Shown: one piece after another, positions 1 through 7,886 of the stretch
Layout: each line of letters begins with the position of its first letter
How positions within the stretch are numbered: the first letter of the stretch is position 1
Source of the DNA: an uncultured Tepidimonas sp.
GTDB lineage: Bacteria > Pseudomonadota > Gammaproteobacteria > Burkholderiales > Burkholderiaceae_C
Direction: 5' to 3'
Assembly (NCBI GenBank): GCA_937949455.1
Contig: CALEDU010000084.1
Coordinates: forward strand, 1-10,674
Length of the DNA: 10,674 nucleotides
The notes under the pieces: generated by a model
Database searches by the model: none
Told to the model about the DNA's origin: nothing
Seen by the model: the letters and a program-made list of their open reading frames with translations, nothing else
Translations under genes and position numbers: made by a program

Positions 1-976
1 GGCCTGTTCGATGTGTCGCACATGGGGCAATTGCGTCTGGTCGGCCCAGAGGCCGCCGCCGCATTGGAGAGCCTGATCCCCATGGATGTGATCGGACTCG
101 CTGTGCACCGGCAGCGCTATGGGTTGCTGCTGGCCGATGACGGCGGCATCCTGGATGATCTGATGTTCGTCAACCGCGACTGGGCCCACGGCGGCGATTT
201 GTTCCTCGTCGTCAACGGCGCGTGCAAGCAGGCCGACATCGCCCACATTCAGGCCCGCATCGGCCAGCGCTGCCGGGTGGAACCCCTGCCCCAACAGGCC
301 CTGTTGGCGCTGCAAGGCCCGCAGGCCGTCACGGCCCTCGTCCGCCTGCTGCCGGGGGTGGAAGGGCTGGTATTCATGACTGGAAGAGCCTTCGACTGGC
401 AAGGGGTGCCGATATACGTCACCCGCAGCGGCTATACAGGCGAGGATGGCTTTGAAATCTCGCTGCCTGGCGAGACGGCTGTCGCCTTTGCGCAAGCGCT
501 GCTGGCCCAGCCGGAAGTCCAGCCCATCGGCCTGGGGGCCCGCAACTCCCTGCGGCTGGAAGCCGGTCTGTGCCTGTATGGCAACGACATCGATGCCGGC
601 ACCACGCCGGTGGAGGCCGCGCTGACCTGGGCCATCCAGAAGGTGCGCCGCTGCGGGGGGCTTTCCCGGCGCGGCGCGCGTGCTGGCGCAACTGGACGGC
701 ACACAACCCGTGGCACGCATGCGCGTCGGCCTGCAGGCACTGCAGCGCGTGCCCGTGCGCGAGCCGGCACCGCTGCAAACCCCCGATGGCACCCCCGTCG
801 GCCAGGTGACCAGTGGCCTGCTGTCGCCGACGCTAGACCGCCCCATTGCCATGGGCTACGTGGCCCGCGAACACGCCACGGCCGGCACCCGGCTGCAGGC
901 GCTGGTGCGCGGCAAGCCGGTGCCGATGGAAGTGACCGCCCTGCCCTTTTTGCCCCCGCGCTACCACCGCGGCTGA
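1..976 (+). pseudogene. gcvT: Glycine cleavage T protein (aminomethyltransferase), 5'-partial and frameshifted
   Basis: GcvT takes the aminomethyl group from lipoylated GcvH and transfers the one-carbon unit to tetrahydrofolate, releasing ammonia, in the cytoplasm. The reading frame is open from base 1 with the family signature GLFDVSHMGQ, so the true start lies left of the window. Further family blocks follow: RYGLLLADDGGILDDLMF, an Asp at 235-237 matching the catalytic Asp after the VNxA block, and SGYTGEDGFEI near 427-459. At about 652-661 the coding potential moves from frame 1 to frame 2. After the shift the protein resumes as GGFPGAARVLAQLDG and ends in the usual RGKPVPMEV...RYHRG C-terminus, with TGA at 974-976. 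Without the shift, frame 1 runs through unrelated Arg/Ala/Pro-rich sequence to 993. The break is either a one-base gain in the G6 run at 655-660, a deletion of about 14 nt, or a sequencing error. It lies 33 nt upstream of gcvH. Identity is secure; functional status is not. Confidence 0.9.
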
Positions 977-1009
977 CCTGTTTTTCCCCTTGATCCCCCG
1001 GAGCCTGCC

Positions 1010-1375
1010 ATGACCCTGAAATACACCCCCGACCATGAATGGATTCGTGTCGAAGGCGACATTGCCACCGTTGGCATCACCCACCACGCCCAGGACGCGC
1101 TGGGCGATGTGGTGTTCGTGGAACTGCCCGAGGTGGGCAAGACCCTGGCGCAAAAGGACGTCGCGGGCGTCGTCGAGTCCGTTAAGGCCGCAGCCGATGT
1201 GTACATGCCCGTCAGCGGCGAGGTGATCGAAGTCAACGAGGCGCTGCGCGCCGACCCCTCGTTGGCCAACAGCGACCCACTGGGCGCGGGCTGGTTCTTC
1301 AAAGTGCGCCTGAGCGCCCCGGCCGAGCTCGACACCCTGCTCGACGAGACGGCCTACGGCCAACTGACCCATTGA
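1010..1375 (+). CDS. gcvH: Glycine cleavage system H protein (lipoyl carrier)
   Basis: GcvH is the small cytoplasmic shuttle protein whose lipoyl arm carries the aminomethyl group from GcvP to GcvT and is then reoxidised by the L protein. The 121-aa product has the usual family length. It begins with the [13 protein letters not shown] block and contains [18 protein letters not shown], in which Lys59 is the predicted lipoylation site. The C-terminus, with the [11 protein letters not shown] block, is also typical. The ATG at 1010 is supported by a GGAG ribosome binding site at 1000-1003. The gene is 33 nt after gcvT and 13 nt before gcvP, so the three are very likely one transcript. No truncation or odd residue was seen. 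Confidence 0.97.
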   Translation: MTLKYTPDHEWIRVEGDIATVGITHHAQDALGDVVFVELPEVGKTLAQKDVAGVVESVKAAADVYMPVSGEVIEVNEALRADPSLANSDPLGAGWFFKVRLSAPAELDTLLDETAYGQLTH

Positions 1376-1388
1376 GCGGAGCGGCCCG

Positions 1389-4328
1389 ATGACGACCCCC
1401 ACCCCGCTGTCGGCGCTGGAAAACGCCGCTGAATTCGTCGACCGCCACGTCGGCATCGGCCCGGCGGACGAGCAGCGCATGCTCGCTGCGATCGGCGAAA
1501 CCAGCCGCCGCGCCTTGACCGACAGCATCGTGCCGCGCGCCATTGCCCGCGTGCGGGCAATGGACCTGCCCGCCCCGTTGCCCGAGGCGCAGGCACTGGC
1601 CGAACTCAAGGCCATCGCGCAGAAAAACCGCGTCTTGCGCAGTTTCATTGGCCAAGGCTACTACGGCACCCACACCCCGGGCGTCATCCTGCGCAACATC
1701 CTGGAAAACCCCGCTTGGTACACCGCCTACACCCCTTATCAGGCCGAGATTTCGCAAGGTCGCATGGAGGCGCTGGTCAACTTCCAGACCATGGTGGCCG
1801 ATCTGACGGGCATGGACATCGCCAACGCCTCCATGCTGGACGAGGCCACCGCCGCGGCCGAAGCCATGACGCTGGCGCGCCGCTCGGTCAAGGCCACGGG
1901 CAATGCCATCGTCGTCTCGGGCGACTGCCATCCGCAAACCATCGAAGTGGTGCAAACGCGCGCCCGCCCGCTGGGCCTGCAGGTGATCGTCACCCATTCG
2001 GCCGAGGCTTGGCAGCACGCCCTGCGCGGTGACGGCTATTTTGCCGTGCTGATGCAGTATCCCGCCACCCATGGCCGCATCGACGACCTGCGCGCCGACG
2101 CGGATGCCGCCCACGGCAAGGGCGCGGCGGTCATCGTCGCCACAGACCTGCTGGCGCTGACGCTGCTCACCCCTCCCGGCGAATGGGGCGCGGACATTGT
2201 GGTGGGCAGCAGCCAGCGCTTCGGCATGCCCATGGGCGCCGGCGGGCCGCATGCCGGCTTCATGGCCTGCCGCGACGCCTACAAGCGCTCGCTGCCCGGG
2301 CGCCTGGTCGGTGTCAGCGTGGATGCGCATGGCCAGCCCGCCTACCGTCTGGCGCTGCAGACGCGCGAGCAGCACATCCGGCGCGAAAAGGCCACCTCCA
2401 ACATCTGCACCGCTCAGGTGCTACCCGCCGTCGTGGCCAGCATGTACGTCGTCTACCACGGCCCGCAGGGGCTGCGCCGCATCGCCGAGCGCGTGGCCAG
2501 CTACACCGCCATCCTGGCGCGCGGACTGACTGCCCTGGGATACGCCCCGGCCAACGGCAGCGCCTTCGACACCCTGTGCCTGCACACCGGCAACGCCAGC
2601 GCGTCGCTGCTGGCCCGCGCGCGCGAACGCGGTATGAACCTACGCGATCTGGGGCACGGCAACCTGGGCATCTCGCTGGACGAGACGACGACGCGCGCAG
2701 ACATCGAGGCCCTGTGGGCCGTGTTCGCCGCACCGGGGCAGGCGCTGCCTTCGTTTGCCGAATTCGAGGCCGGCATCGAGCCGCTGATCCCCGCCGCGCT
2801 GCGTCGCACCAGCGCCTACCTCACGCACCCGGTGTTCAACACCTACCACAGCGAAACTGGCATGCTGCGCTATATCCGCAGCCTGTCAGACAAGGATCTG
2901 GCGCTGGACCGCACCATGATCCCGCTGGGCTCGTGCACCATGAAGCTCAACGCAACCAGCGAGATGATCCCCATCACCTGGCCCGAGTTCGCGCAGGTGC
3001 ACCCCTTCGCGCCGGCGGACCAGTTGGAGGGCTACCGCCTGCTCGACAAGCAGCTGCGCGCCTGGCTGTGCCAGGCCACCGGCTACGCCGCCATTAGCCT
3101 GCAGCCCAATGCCGGCTCGCAGGGCGAGTACGCCGGCCTGCTGGCCATCCAGGCCTACCACGCCGCCCGGGGTGAATCTCACCGCGACATTTGCCTCATC
3201 CCGCAGTCCGCGCACGGCACCAACCCGGCCAGCGCCCAAATGGCGGGGTTGCAGGTGGTGGTGGTGGCCTGCGACGCCCAAGGCAATGTGGACTTGGATG
3301 ACCTGCGTGCCAAATGCGAGCAGTACAGCCAGCGCCTGTCGTGCGCGATGATCACCTACCCCAGCACGCATGGGGTGTTCGAGACCGGTGTCAAAGCCCT
3401 GTGCGAGCTGGTGCACCAGCACGGGGGGCGGGTGTACATCGACGGGGCCAACATGAATGCCTTGGTCGGCACCGCCGCGCCGGGCGAATTTGGCGGTGAC
3501 GTCAGCCATCTGAACCTGCACAAAACCTTCTGCATCCCACACGGCGGCGGTGGCCCGGGTGTGGGCCCAGTCTGCGTGGTGGCGGATCTGGCCCCCTACC
3601 TGCCGGGGCACGCCACGGCCCATGCGGCGGGCGCCTATGCCGGTGGAGCGCGAGCGGATGCGGCGGTCGGCGCGGTGTCGGCCGCGCCGCTGGGCAATGC
3701 CGCCGTGCTACCCATCTCGTGGATGTACATCCGCATGATGGGCGCTGAGGGCCTGCAGCGCGCGACCGAGACGGCCATCCTGGCGGCCAACTACGTCAGT
3801 GCCCGCCTGCGCGAGCACTACCCGACGCTCTACGCCAGCGCCAACGGCCATGTGGCACACGAGTGCATCCTGGACTGCCGCGGCTTCAAGGACACCAGCG
3901 GGGTGATGGCCGAAGACATCGCCAAACGGCTGATGGACTATGGCTTTCACGCGCCGACGCTGTCCTTCCCCGTTGCCAACACGCTGATGGTGGAGCCGAC
4001 CGAAAGCGAGACGCTAGAGGAGCTGGACCGCTTCATCGACGCAATGATCGCCATCCGCGAGGAGATCCGCGCCGTGGAGCTGGGCGTCTGGCCACGGGAG
4101 GACAACCCGCTCAAAAACGCCCCGCACACCGCCAGCCGTTGCTTGACGGAGGATTGGCCCCACCCGTATGCCCGCGAGCTGGGCGCGGCGCTACCCTTCC
4201 ACCGCGCCCACGGCCGCGCGGGCACCAAATACTGGCCCCCGGTGGGGCGCGTGGACAACGTGTACGGCGACCGCAATCTGTTTTGTAGCTGTGTGCCAGT
4301 GGCCGAATTGGCCACCGCGCAGGGCTAG
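1389..4328 (+). CDS. gcvP: Glycine dehydrogenase (decarboxylating), glycine cleavage P protein
   Basis: GcvP is the PLP enzyme that decarboxylates glycine and loads the aminomethyl group onto lipoyl-GcvH. The 979-aa product is a full-length single-chain form, with the two homologous halves fused; the E. coli protein is of similar size. The N-terminal half carries [20 protein letters not shown], the [18 protein letters not shown] block and [17 protein letters not shown]. The C-terminal half carries [25 protein letters not shown] and the PLP site [19 protein letters not shown], in which Lys712 (codon 3522-3524) is the predicted Schiff-base lysine followed by the glycine-rich loop. The ATG at 1389 has GGAG at 1378-1381, 7 nt upstream. 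It is the last gene of gcvT-gcvH-gcvP and converges on the TRAP operon. No frameshift or missing motif was seen across the gene. Confidence 0.98.
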   Translation: MTTPTPLSALENAAEFVDRHVGIGPADEQRMLAAIGETSRRALTDSIVPRAIARVRAMDLPAPLPEAQALAELKAIAQKNRVLRSFIGQGYYGTHTPGVILRNILENPAWYTAYTPYQAEISQGRMEALVNFQTMVADLTGMDIANASMLDEATAAAEAMTLARRSVKATGNAIVVSGDCHPQTIEVVQTRARPLGLQVIVTHSAEAWQHALRGDGYFAVLMQYPATHGRIDDLRADADAAHGKGAAVIVATDLLALTLLTPPGEWGADIVVGSSQRFGMPMGAGGPHAGFMACRDAYKRSLPGRLVGVSVDAHGQPAYRLALQTREQHIRREKATSNICTAQVLPAVVASMYVVYHGPQGLRRIAERVASYTAILARGLTALGYAPANGSAFDTLCLHTGNASASLLARARERGMNLRDLGHGNLGISLDETTTRADIEALWAVFAAPGQALPSFAEFEAGIEPLIPAALRRTSAYLTHPVFNTYHSETGMLRYIRSLSDKDLALDRTMIPLGSCTMKLNATSEMIPITWPEFAQVHPFAPADQLEGYRLLDKQLRAWLCQATGYAAISLQPNAGSQGEYAGLLAIQAYHAARGESHRDICLIPQSAHGTNPASAQMAGLQVVVVACDAQGNVDLDDLRAKCEQYSQRLSCAMITYPSTHGVFETGVKALCELVHQHGGRVYIDGANMNALVGTAAPGEFGGDVSHLNLHKTFCIPHGGGGPGVGPVCVVADLAPYLPGHATAHAAGAYAGGARADAAVGAVSAAPLGNAAVLPISWMYIRMMGAEGLQRATETAILAANYVSARLREHYPTLYASANGHVAHECILDCRGFKDTSGVMAEDIAKRLMDYGFHAPTLSFPVANTLMVEPTESETLEELDRFIDAMIAIREEIRAVELGVWPREDNPLKNAPHTASRCLTEDWPHPYARELGAALPFHRAHGRAGTKYWPPVGRVDNVYGDRNLFCSCVPVAELATAQG

Positions 4329-4406
4329 GTGCAGCGCGCCGCCGGCATCGCTGGCCAGGCGGCATTGCCATCCATTGCAGCGCCGCCTCTGGTGGCAGCG
4401 CTGCAC
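4329..4406. repeat. Nested inverted repeats between convergent gcvP and dctM (possible bidirectional terminator)
   Basis: Directly after the gcvP stop, GTGCAGCGC (4329-4337) is matched by its perfect reverse complement at 4398-4406. Inside that pair, AGGCGGC (4357-4363) is matched perfectly by GCCGCCT (4382-4388) across an 18-nt loop. Either strand could fold into an inner hairpin within a longer outer stem. The position between two converging operons suits a shared transcription terminator. There is no clear T tract on either strand, so a classic intrinsic terminator is not shown. Confidence 0.4.
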
Positions 4407-4410
4407 GAAA

Positions 4411-4434
4411 GATTGGGATTGATTGGGATTGGGA
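4411..4434. repeat. Short tandem repeat, two copies of GATTGGGATT plus a partial GGGA
   Basis: Two perfect adjacent copies of the 10-mer GATTGGGATT occupy 4411-4420 and 4421-4430, followed by GGGA. The repeat ends just before the reverse-strand dctM stop codon at 4436-4438. It probably arose by replication slippage. No function can be read from it. Confidence 0.6.
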
Positions 4435-4435
4435 G

Positions 4436-5719
4436 TCACATCATCCCAAGCGTGCGTGGCAGCCAGGTGCTCAGCGGCGGCCAGTAGGTCACCAGCGCCA
4501 GGAACACCAGCATGGCGAGCAGCCACGGCCACACCGCCTTGGTGCATTCGGTCATGCCCATTTTACTGATGCCGCTGGCCACGTACAGGTTCAGGCCCAC
4601 GGGCGGCGTGATCATGCCGATCTCCATGTTCACGGTCACCATGACGCCGAAGTGAATCGGGTCGATGCCCAGCTTCATGGCGATGGGAAACAAAATGGGG
4701 GCGGTGATCAGGATGATGGAGGACGGCTCCATGAAGTTGCCCATCACCAACAGCAGCACATTCACCACCAACAGGAAGCCGACCACGCCGATCCCCGAGT
4801 CGAGCAGCCACGCAGCGATGTTCTGCGGAATCTGCTCGTTGGTCAGGATGAAGCTGAACAGCACGGCATTGGTGATGATGTAGAGCAGCATCGCGCTCAT
4901 GTTGGCCGAGCTCAGCAGCACCCGCGGCACATCCTTGAGCGGGAGGTCCTTGTAGACGAAGACGGCCACGAAGAACGCGTAGACTGCACTCATGGCGGCC
5001 GCCTCGGTGGGCGTGAAGGCACCGCTGTAGATGCCGCCAATGACGACGACGATCAGCAGCAGGCCCCAGATCGACTCGCGAAATGCCCGCCAGCGCTGCT
5101 GCCAGGATTGCCTGGGCTCGCGCGGATACCGCCCTTTGGCGGCCTGGTACCAGGTCGTCAGCCCCAGAAACAAGGCCAGCACGAAACCTGGCACCACGCC
5201 GGCCATGAACAGCGCGCCAATGGAACTGTTCGTGCTGACGGCATACATCACCATGACGATGGAGGGCGGGATCAGGATGCCCAGGCCCCCGGCCGAGGCC
5301 ACCACGCCGACGCCGAAAGATTTCGGATAGCCCGCCTTGACCATGGCCGGCAACATGATGGAGCCGATGGCCACGACGGTGGCCGGGCTGGAGCCGGAGA
5401 CGGCGGCGAACAGGGCGCAGGCCAGCACCGAACTCATCCCCAAGCCACCCCGGAAGTGCCCCACCATGCTCGAGGCAAAGGTGATCATGCGCCGCGCCAC
5501 GCCGCCGTGGGTGAGGAAATTGCCGGCCAGGATGAAGAACGGGATCGCCATGATCTCGAACTTCTCGATCCCGGTAAACAGCTTGAGCGCCACCGATTCG
5601 AGCGGCACATCGGTGAAGCCGAAGAGGAAAGTCAGAACGGTCAGGCCCAGTGCAATCGACACCGGCATGCCGGTGAGCATCAGCACCGCCAGCAGTGCAA
5701 ATATGATGAATCCGCTCAT
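4436..5719 (-). CDS. dctM: TRAP transporter large permease (DctM family)
   Basis: DctM is the large inner-membrane subunit of a tripartite ATP-independent periplasmic (TRAP) transporter. It forms the ion-driven translocation channel for the organic acid delivered by DctP. The 427-aa product is of normal family length and hydrophobic nearly throughout, consistent with about 12 membrane segments. Family blocks include SGSSPAT (residues 108-114), GGLGILIPPS (144-153), GAFTPTEAAA (233-242), and the C-terminal NMEIGMITPPVGLN (364-377). The ATG at 5719 has a strong GGAGG site (complement of 5726-5730) 6 nt upstream, inside the end of dctQ. The start codon overlaps the dctQ stop in an ATGA arrangement (5716-5719), which implies translational coupling. 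Substrate cannot be read from this subunit; a C4-dicarboxylate is a reasonable default. Confidence 0.95.
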   Translation of the reverse strand: MSGFIIFALLAVLMLTGMPVSIALGLTVLTFLFGFTDVPLESVALKLFTGIEKFEIMAIPFFILAGNFLTHGGVARRMITFASSMVGHFRGGLGMSSVLACALFAAVSGSSPATVVAIGSIMLPAMVKAGYPKSFGVGVVASAGGLGILIPPSIVMVMYAVSTNSSIGALFMAGVVPGFVLALFLGLTTWYQAAKGRYPREPRQSWQQRWRAFRESIWGLLLIVVVIGGIYSGAFTPTEAAAMSAVYAFFVAVFVYKDLPLKDVPRVLLSSANMSAMLLYIITNAVLFSFILTNEQIPQNIAAWLLDSGIGVVGFLLVVNVLLLVMGNFMEPSSIILITAPILFPIAMKLGIDPIHFGVMVTVNMEIGMITPPVGLNLYVASGISKMGMTECTKAVWPWLLAMLVFLALVTYWPPLSTWLPRTLGMM

Positions 5720-6411
5720 GACCGGCCTCCGTGCTTGCGCGGTGGGGTGTCTGCCGCGGCCCTCGCGCGGGGGTGCAGGTCATCATCGAGGCTGTAGGGG
5801 TTGACATCGACGGGCAGCGGGTGCGCTTCATCGACGCCGTCCACATGGCCGTGGTCATGGTGCGGCAATTCGCCCGTGCGCAGGAAGCTCACCAGCACCT
5901 GCAGGAATCGAAAACACATCAGCCCCGAGCCCAGCGGGATGGCCGAGTACACCACCCAGGTGGGCCACTCCAGATCCGGCGTCGTTGGTCCTTCGTAAAG
6001 ATCCCCCAGTTCGAGACCAAGAAACTTGAAGATGGCGTAATGCGCGCCGTTTTCCCACACGAAATGGGCACCCAATGCGGCAATGATGCCCGTGAACAGC
6101 GCTCCGGCGAGCAGGCCAAACACAATGAATTGGCGGCGCACCGGCCATGCCAGACGGTTGATGAGCACGTCCACCCCGACATGGATGCCAGTGCGCACTC
6201 CGTAGGCTGCGCCAAACTTGGCCATCCAAACGAACATGATGATGGTCAGTTCCTGCGCCCAAGAAAAATCACGCGCAATCAGCCAGTCCTGTACCCCCGG
6301 AATGGCCAGGCCGGACGCATAGCGGTGTAACACCGCGAAAAAAATGATGAGGGTGGCTGCCCCCATGAGGCAAGCAATGATCCACTCTTCCAAACGGTCA
6401 AGGTATTTCAT
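5716..6411 (-). CDS. dctQ: TRAP transporter small permease (DctQ family) with a His/Asp-rich tail
   Basis: DctQ is the small membrane subunit that pairs with DctM in TRAP transporters. The 231-aa product shows four hydrophobic stretches at about residues 9-29, 52-72, 93-117 and 150-177, matching the four-helix family pattern, plus the conserved WAQE at 51-54. Residues 180-231 form a long hydrophilic tail containing HHDHGH followed by acidic and Pro/Arg-rich sequence, which makes the protein longer than many DctQ proteins. I chose the ATG at 6411 because MKYLDRLEEW is a typical family beginning. A TTG three codons upstream (6420) would add three residues. Neither start has a strong Shine-Dalgarno sequence, and a hairpin lies just upstream at 6429-6454. 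The gene's stop overlaps the dctM start by 4 nt. Confidence 0.92.
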   Translation of the reverse strand: MKYLDRLEEWIIACLMGAATLIIFFAVLHRYASGLAIPGVQDWLIARDFSWAQELTIIMFVWMAKFGAAYGVRTGIHVGVDVLINRLAWPVRRQFIVFGLLAGALFTGIIAALGAHFVWENGAHYAIFKFLGLELGDLYEGPTTPDLEWPTWVVYSAIPLGSGLMCFRFLQVLVSFLRTGELPHHDHGHVDGVDEAHPLPVDVNPYSLDDDLHPRARAAADTPPRKHGGRS

Positions 6412-6428
6412 GATGTTCAAACCGTCGA

Positions 6429-6454
6429 AAACGGGGGGATCCGTCCCCCCGTTT
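6429..6454 (-). promoter_or_regulatory. Perfect intercistronic hairpin between dctP and dctQ
   Basis: AAACGGGGGGA (6429-6439) and TCCCCCCGTTT (6444-6454) are perfect reverse complements separated by a 4-nt loop. This gives an 11-bp stem with six consecutive G:C pairs. In the reverse-strand transcript it lies about 60 nt after the dctP stop and about 17 nt before the dctQ ATG. It could act as a leaky terminator or as a 3'-end stabiliser of dctP mRNA. Either would yield more binding protein than membrane subunits, a known need in TRAP systems. There is no long U tract after it, so read-through is expected. Confidence 0.7.
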
Positions 6455-6515
6455 CACGCCACAACGCCAGCGCACCCAGCCGCACGGGCGCTCGGCCAGC
6501 GTGGCGCGCATACCA

Positions 6516-7535
6516 TCAGAGCTTCTTGGGGTCGAACCCGGTTTCTTTGTAAACCTGCTCGATCAGGTCTTTCCCGATGCGATCGGCCATCTGGTCGTGC
6601 ACCTTGAGCATGGCCTTTTTCCAGGCCTTTTTCTGCTCGGGCGTCAGCACGATGATTTCGCTCTTGCCCGACTTTTTCACCGCCTCCAGGGCCTGATCGT
6701 TCTCGACCTTGGCAATCTGGTTGGCGTAGCGCGTGGCCTGCTCCATCGCGTCCTCAAGCTGCTTGCGGATGTCGGCGGGCAGCCCCTCCCAAAACTTCTT
6801 GTTCACGATCACGGCGTAACCCAGGTAACCGTGGTCGGACAGCGTCACATACTTTTGTACCTCATGCATTTTTTGGGTGTACAGGTTCGACGGCGGGTTC
6901 TCGGTCCCGTCCACCACCCCGGTCTGCAGCGCCTGGTACACCTCCGAGAACGCCATCTTCTGCGGCAAGGCCCCCACCGCACGCATCTGCGCATCGAGCA
7001 CATTGGACGACTGGATGCGCATCTTCAGGCCCTTCATGTCCTCCGGGTTGCGCAACGGCTTGTTGGCACTCATCACCTTGAAGCCGTTGTCCCAGTAAGC
7101 CAACCCCATGACGCCTTTGGATTCCAGCTTCTTGAGCAGCGACTTGCCCACCGGACCGGTGGTGACTTTGCGCAATTGCTCGTAGCCATCAAACAGGTAG
7201 GGCAGATCGAATAATTCGAATTCCTTGACACCCAAGGGGCCGAATTTGGCCAGCGAAGGAGCCAACATCTGCACCGCCCCCAGTTGGAGTGCTTCCATCT
7301 CCTCCTTGTCTTTGTACAGCGTGCTGTTCGGATAGACCTCGACTTTCACGCGGCCTTTGGTCAACTCTTCGGCTTTTTGCTTGAAGAAGTCGGCAGCCTT
7401 GCCCTTGGGGGTGTCCTGCGCCACCACATGGCTGAACTTGATGACGATGGGACCCTGGGCCAGCGCAGGCACCGACAAGGTCAGCGCGGCTGCCGAAGCC
7501 AGCGCCAAGACGGAGCGACGAGCAAAACGAGTCAT
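6516..7535 (-). CDS. dctP: TRAP transporter periplasmic substrate-binding protein (DctP family)
   Basis: DctP is the periplasmic binding protein that captures the substrate and hands it to DctQM. The 339-aa product starts with a signal peptide: basic N-terminus with twin Arg at 6-7, a hydrophobic core, and a likely AxA-type cleavage after Ala26 (VPALA|Q). Family features include FSHVVAQDTPKGKAA, the carboxylate-binding Arg173 in GLKMRIQSS, DGTENPPSN with conserved Asn213, and WEGLPADIRKQLEDA. I chose the ATG at 7535 because AGGAG (complement of 7545-7549) is 9 nt upstream. The ATG at 7544 directly abuts that site and would add only three residues. A C4-dicarboxylate is the likely ligand, by family similarity only. 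Whether the twin Arg makes export Tat-dependent is unclear, since the rest of the Tat consensus is weak. It is the first gene of dctPQM. Confidence 0.95.
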   Translation of the reverse strand: MTRFARRSVLALASAAALTLSVPALAQGPIVIKFSHVVAQDTPKGKAADFFKQKAEELTKGRVKVEVYPNSTLYKDKEEMEALQLGAVQMLAPSLAKFGPLGVKEFELFDLPYLFDGYEQLRKVTTGPVGKSLLKKLESKGVMGLAYWDNGFKVMSANKPLRNPEDMKGLKMRIQSSNVLDAQMRAVGALPQKMAFSEVYQALQTGVVDGTENPPSNLYTQKMHEVQKYVTLSDHGYLGYAVIVNKKFWEGLPADIRKQLEDAMEQATRYANQIAKVENDQALEAVKKSGKSEIIVLTPEQKKAWKKAMLKVHDQMADRIGKDLIEQVYKETGFDPKKL

Positions 7536-7544
7536 GGTGATCAT

Positions 7545-7549
7545 CTCCT
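7545..7549 (-). promoter_or_regulatory. Ribosome binding site that decides the dctP start
   Basis: The complement reads AGGAG immediately followed by ATGATCACCATG. The first ATG (7544) has no spacer from the site; the second (7535) has the normal 9 nt. The second is therefore preferred as the dctP start. Confidence 0.75.
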
Positions 7550-7752
7550 GTAGGTCAAAAATGTGTCTACAAGCGTGAGTAATCCGCTATCCCATGCGGT
7601 CTGGCTGCCTCGCTGGTGCTCGACGCCACACCAGTAGCGCCGGTGCAGCCCGAGCGAACACTCCGCCAGCCCCTGCACGCGCCTGGGCGCGCTTGCCCAT
7701 TCACCCGCCTTGGCCATGGGCATGCCAAGCATATCGGCCCGGGCCAACAGAG

Positions 7753-7774
7753 GAACGGCCTGCTGGGGCCGTTC
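7753..7774. repeat. Perfect 8-bp stem-loop upstream of aroE
   Basis: GAACGGCC (7753-7760) and GGCCGTTC (7767-7774) are perfect reverse complements with a 6-nt loop, TGCTGG. No T tract follows on either strand, so it is not an obvious intrinsic terminator. It might be an operator or an RNA structure, or have no role. Confidence 0.4.
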
Positions 7775-7874
7775 ACCTCGCTTCACAGATCCCAGCCCGA
7801 TGGTCGAGGTCTGGGACAAACACGGCTCGCCGTGCCGAACCCGGCAGCAAAGCCACACCCTGCACAGGATCGGC

Positions 7875-7880
7875 GACAAT
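7875..7880 (+). promoter_or_regulatory. Possible aroE -10 box giving a leaderless or near-leaderless mRNA
   Basis: GACAAT matches the TATAAT consensus at 4 of 6 positions and ends 6 nt before the aroE ATG at 7887. If used, transcription would begin at or next to the start codon. This would fit the lack of a clear Shine-Dalgarno sequence before aroE. The -35 match is poor (GCCACA at 7852-7857, 17-nt spacing). This is inference only. Confidence 0.3.
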
Positions 7881-7886
7881 GCCGGG

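Larger units (their letters stand above)
7536..7886. other. 351-nt divergent intergenic region between dctP and aroE
   Basis: This gap must contain the promoters for the dctPQM operon (reverse) and aroE (forward). I see no convincing coding sequence: the open frames here match no family I recognise and either lack start signals or run into aroE. Contents I can point to are the dctP ribosome binding site, a 6-bp inverted repeat CTTGGC/GCCAAG (7709-7714, 7724-7729), a perfect 8-bp stem-loop (7753-7774), a 14-nt dyad CACGGCTCGCCGTG (7821-7834), and a possible aroE -10 box at 7875-7880. No clear dctP promoter or sigma-54 site was found. Confidence 0.6.

Noticed and set aside
652..661. Programmed ribosomal frameshifting or polymerase slippage as a normal way to make GcvT
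   Set aside because: The change needed is +1, there is no recognisable stimulatory element, and gcvT is not known to need recoding. Mutation, deletion or sequencing error is simpler.
1299..2375. Long reverse-strand open frame (358 aa) opposite gcvH and gcvP
   Set aside because: It lies opposite strongly recognised gcvH/gcvP coding sequence, is rich in Arg/Gly/His/Ala as expected of antisense GC-rich codons, and resembles no family. The same applies to other open frames opposite or out of frame within gcvP, dctM, dctQ, dctP and aroE.
4652..5797. Forward-strand 381-aa open frame opposite dctM and dctQ
   Set aside because: Its His/Asp/Glu/Gln/Gly-rich composition is the typical mirror of hydrophobic membrane-protein codons. 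The reverse strand encodes clear DctM and DctQ.
7541..7879. Reverse-strand 112-aa open frame in the dctP-aroE gap
   Set aside because: No recognisable domain. It runs into the dctP start region and lacks a convincing start signal, so it was treated as non-coding.
7710..7886. Upstream in-frame extension of aroE by 59 residues
   Set aside because: The added residues match nothing in the shikimate dehydrogenase family, and the family N-terminus begins exactly at the ATG at 7887.
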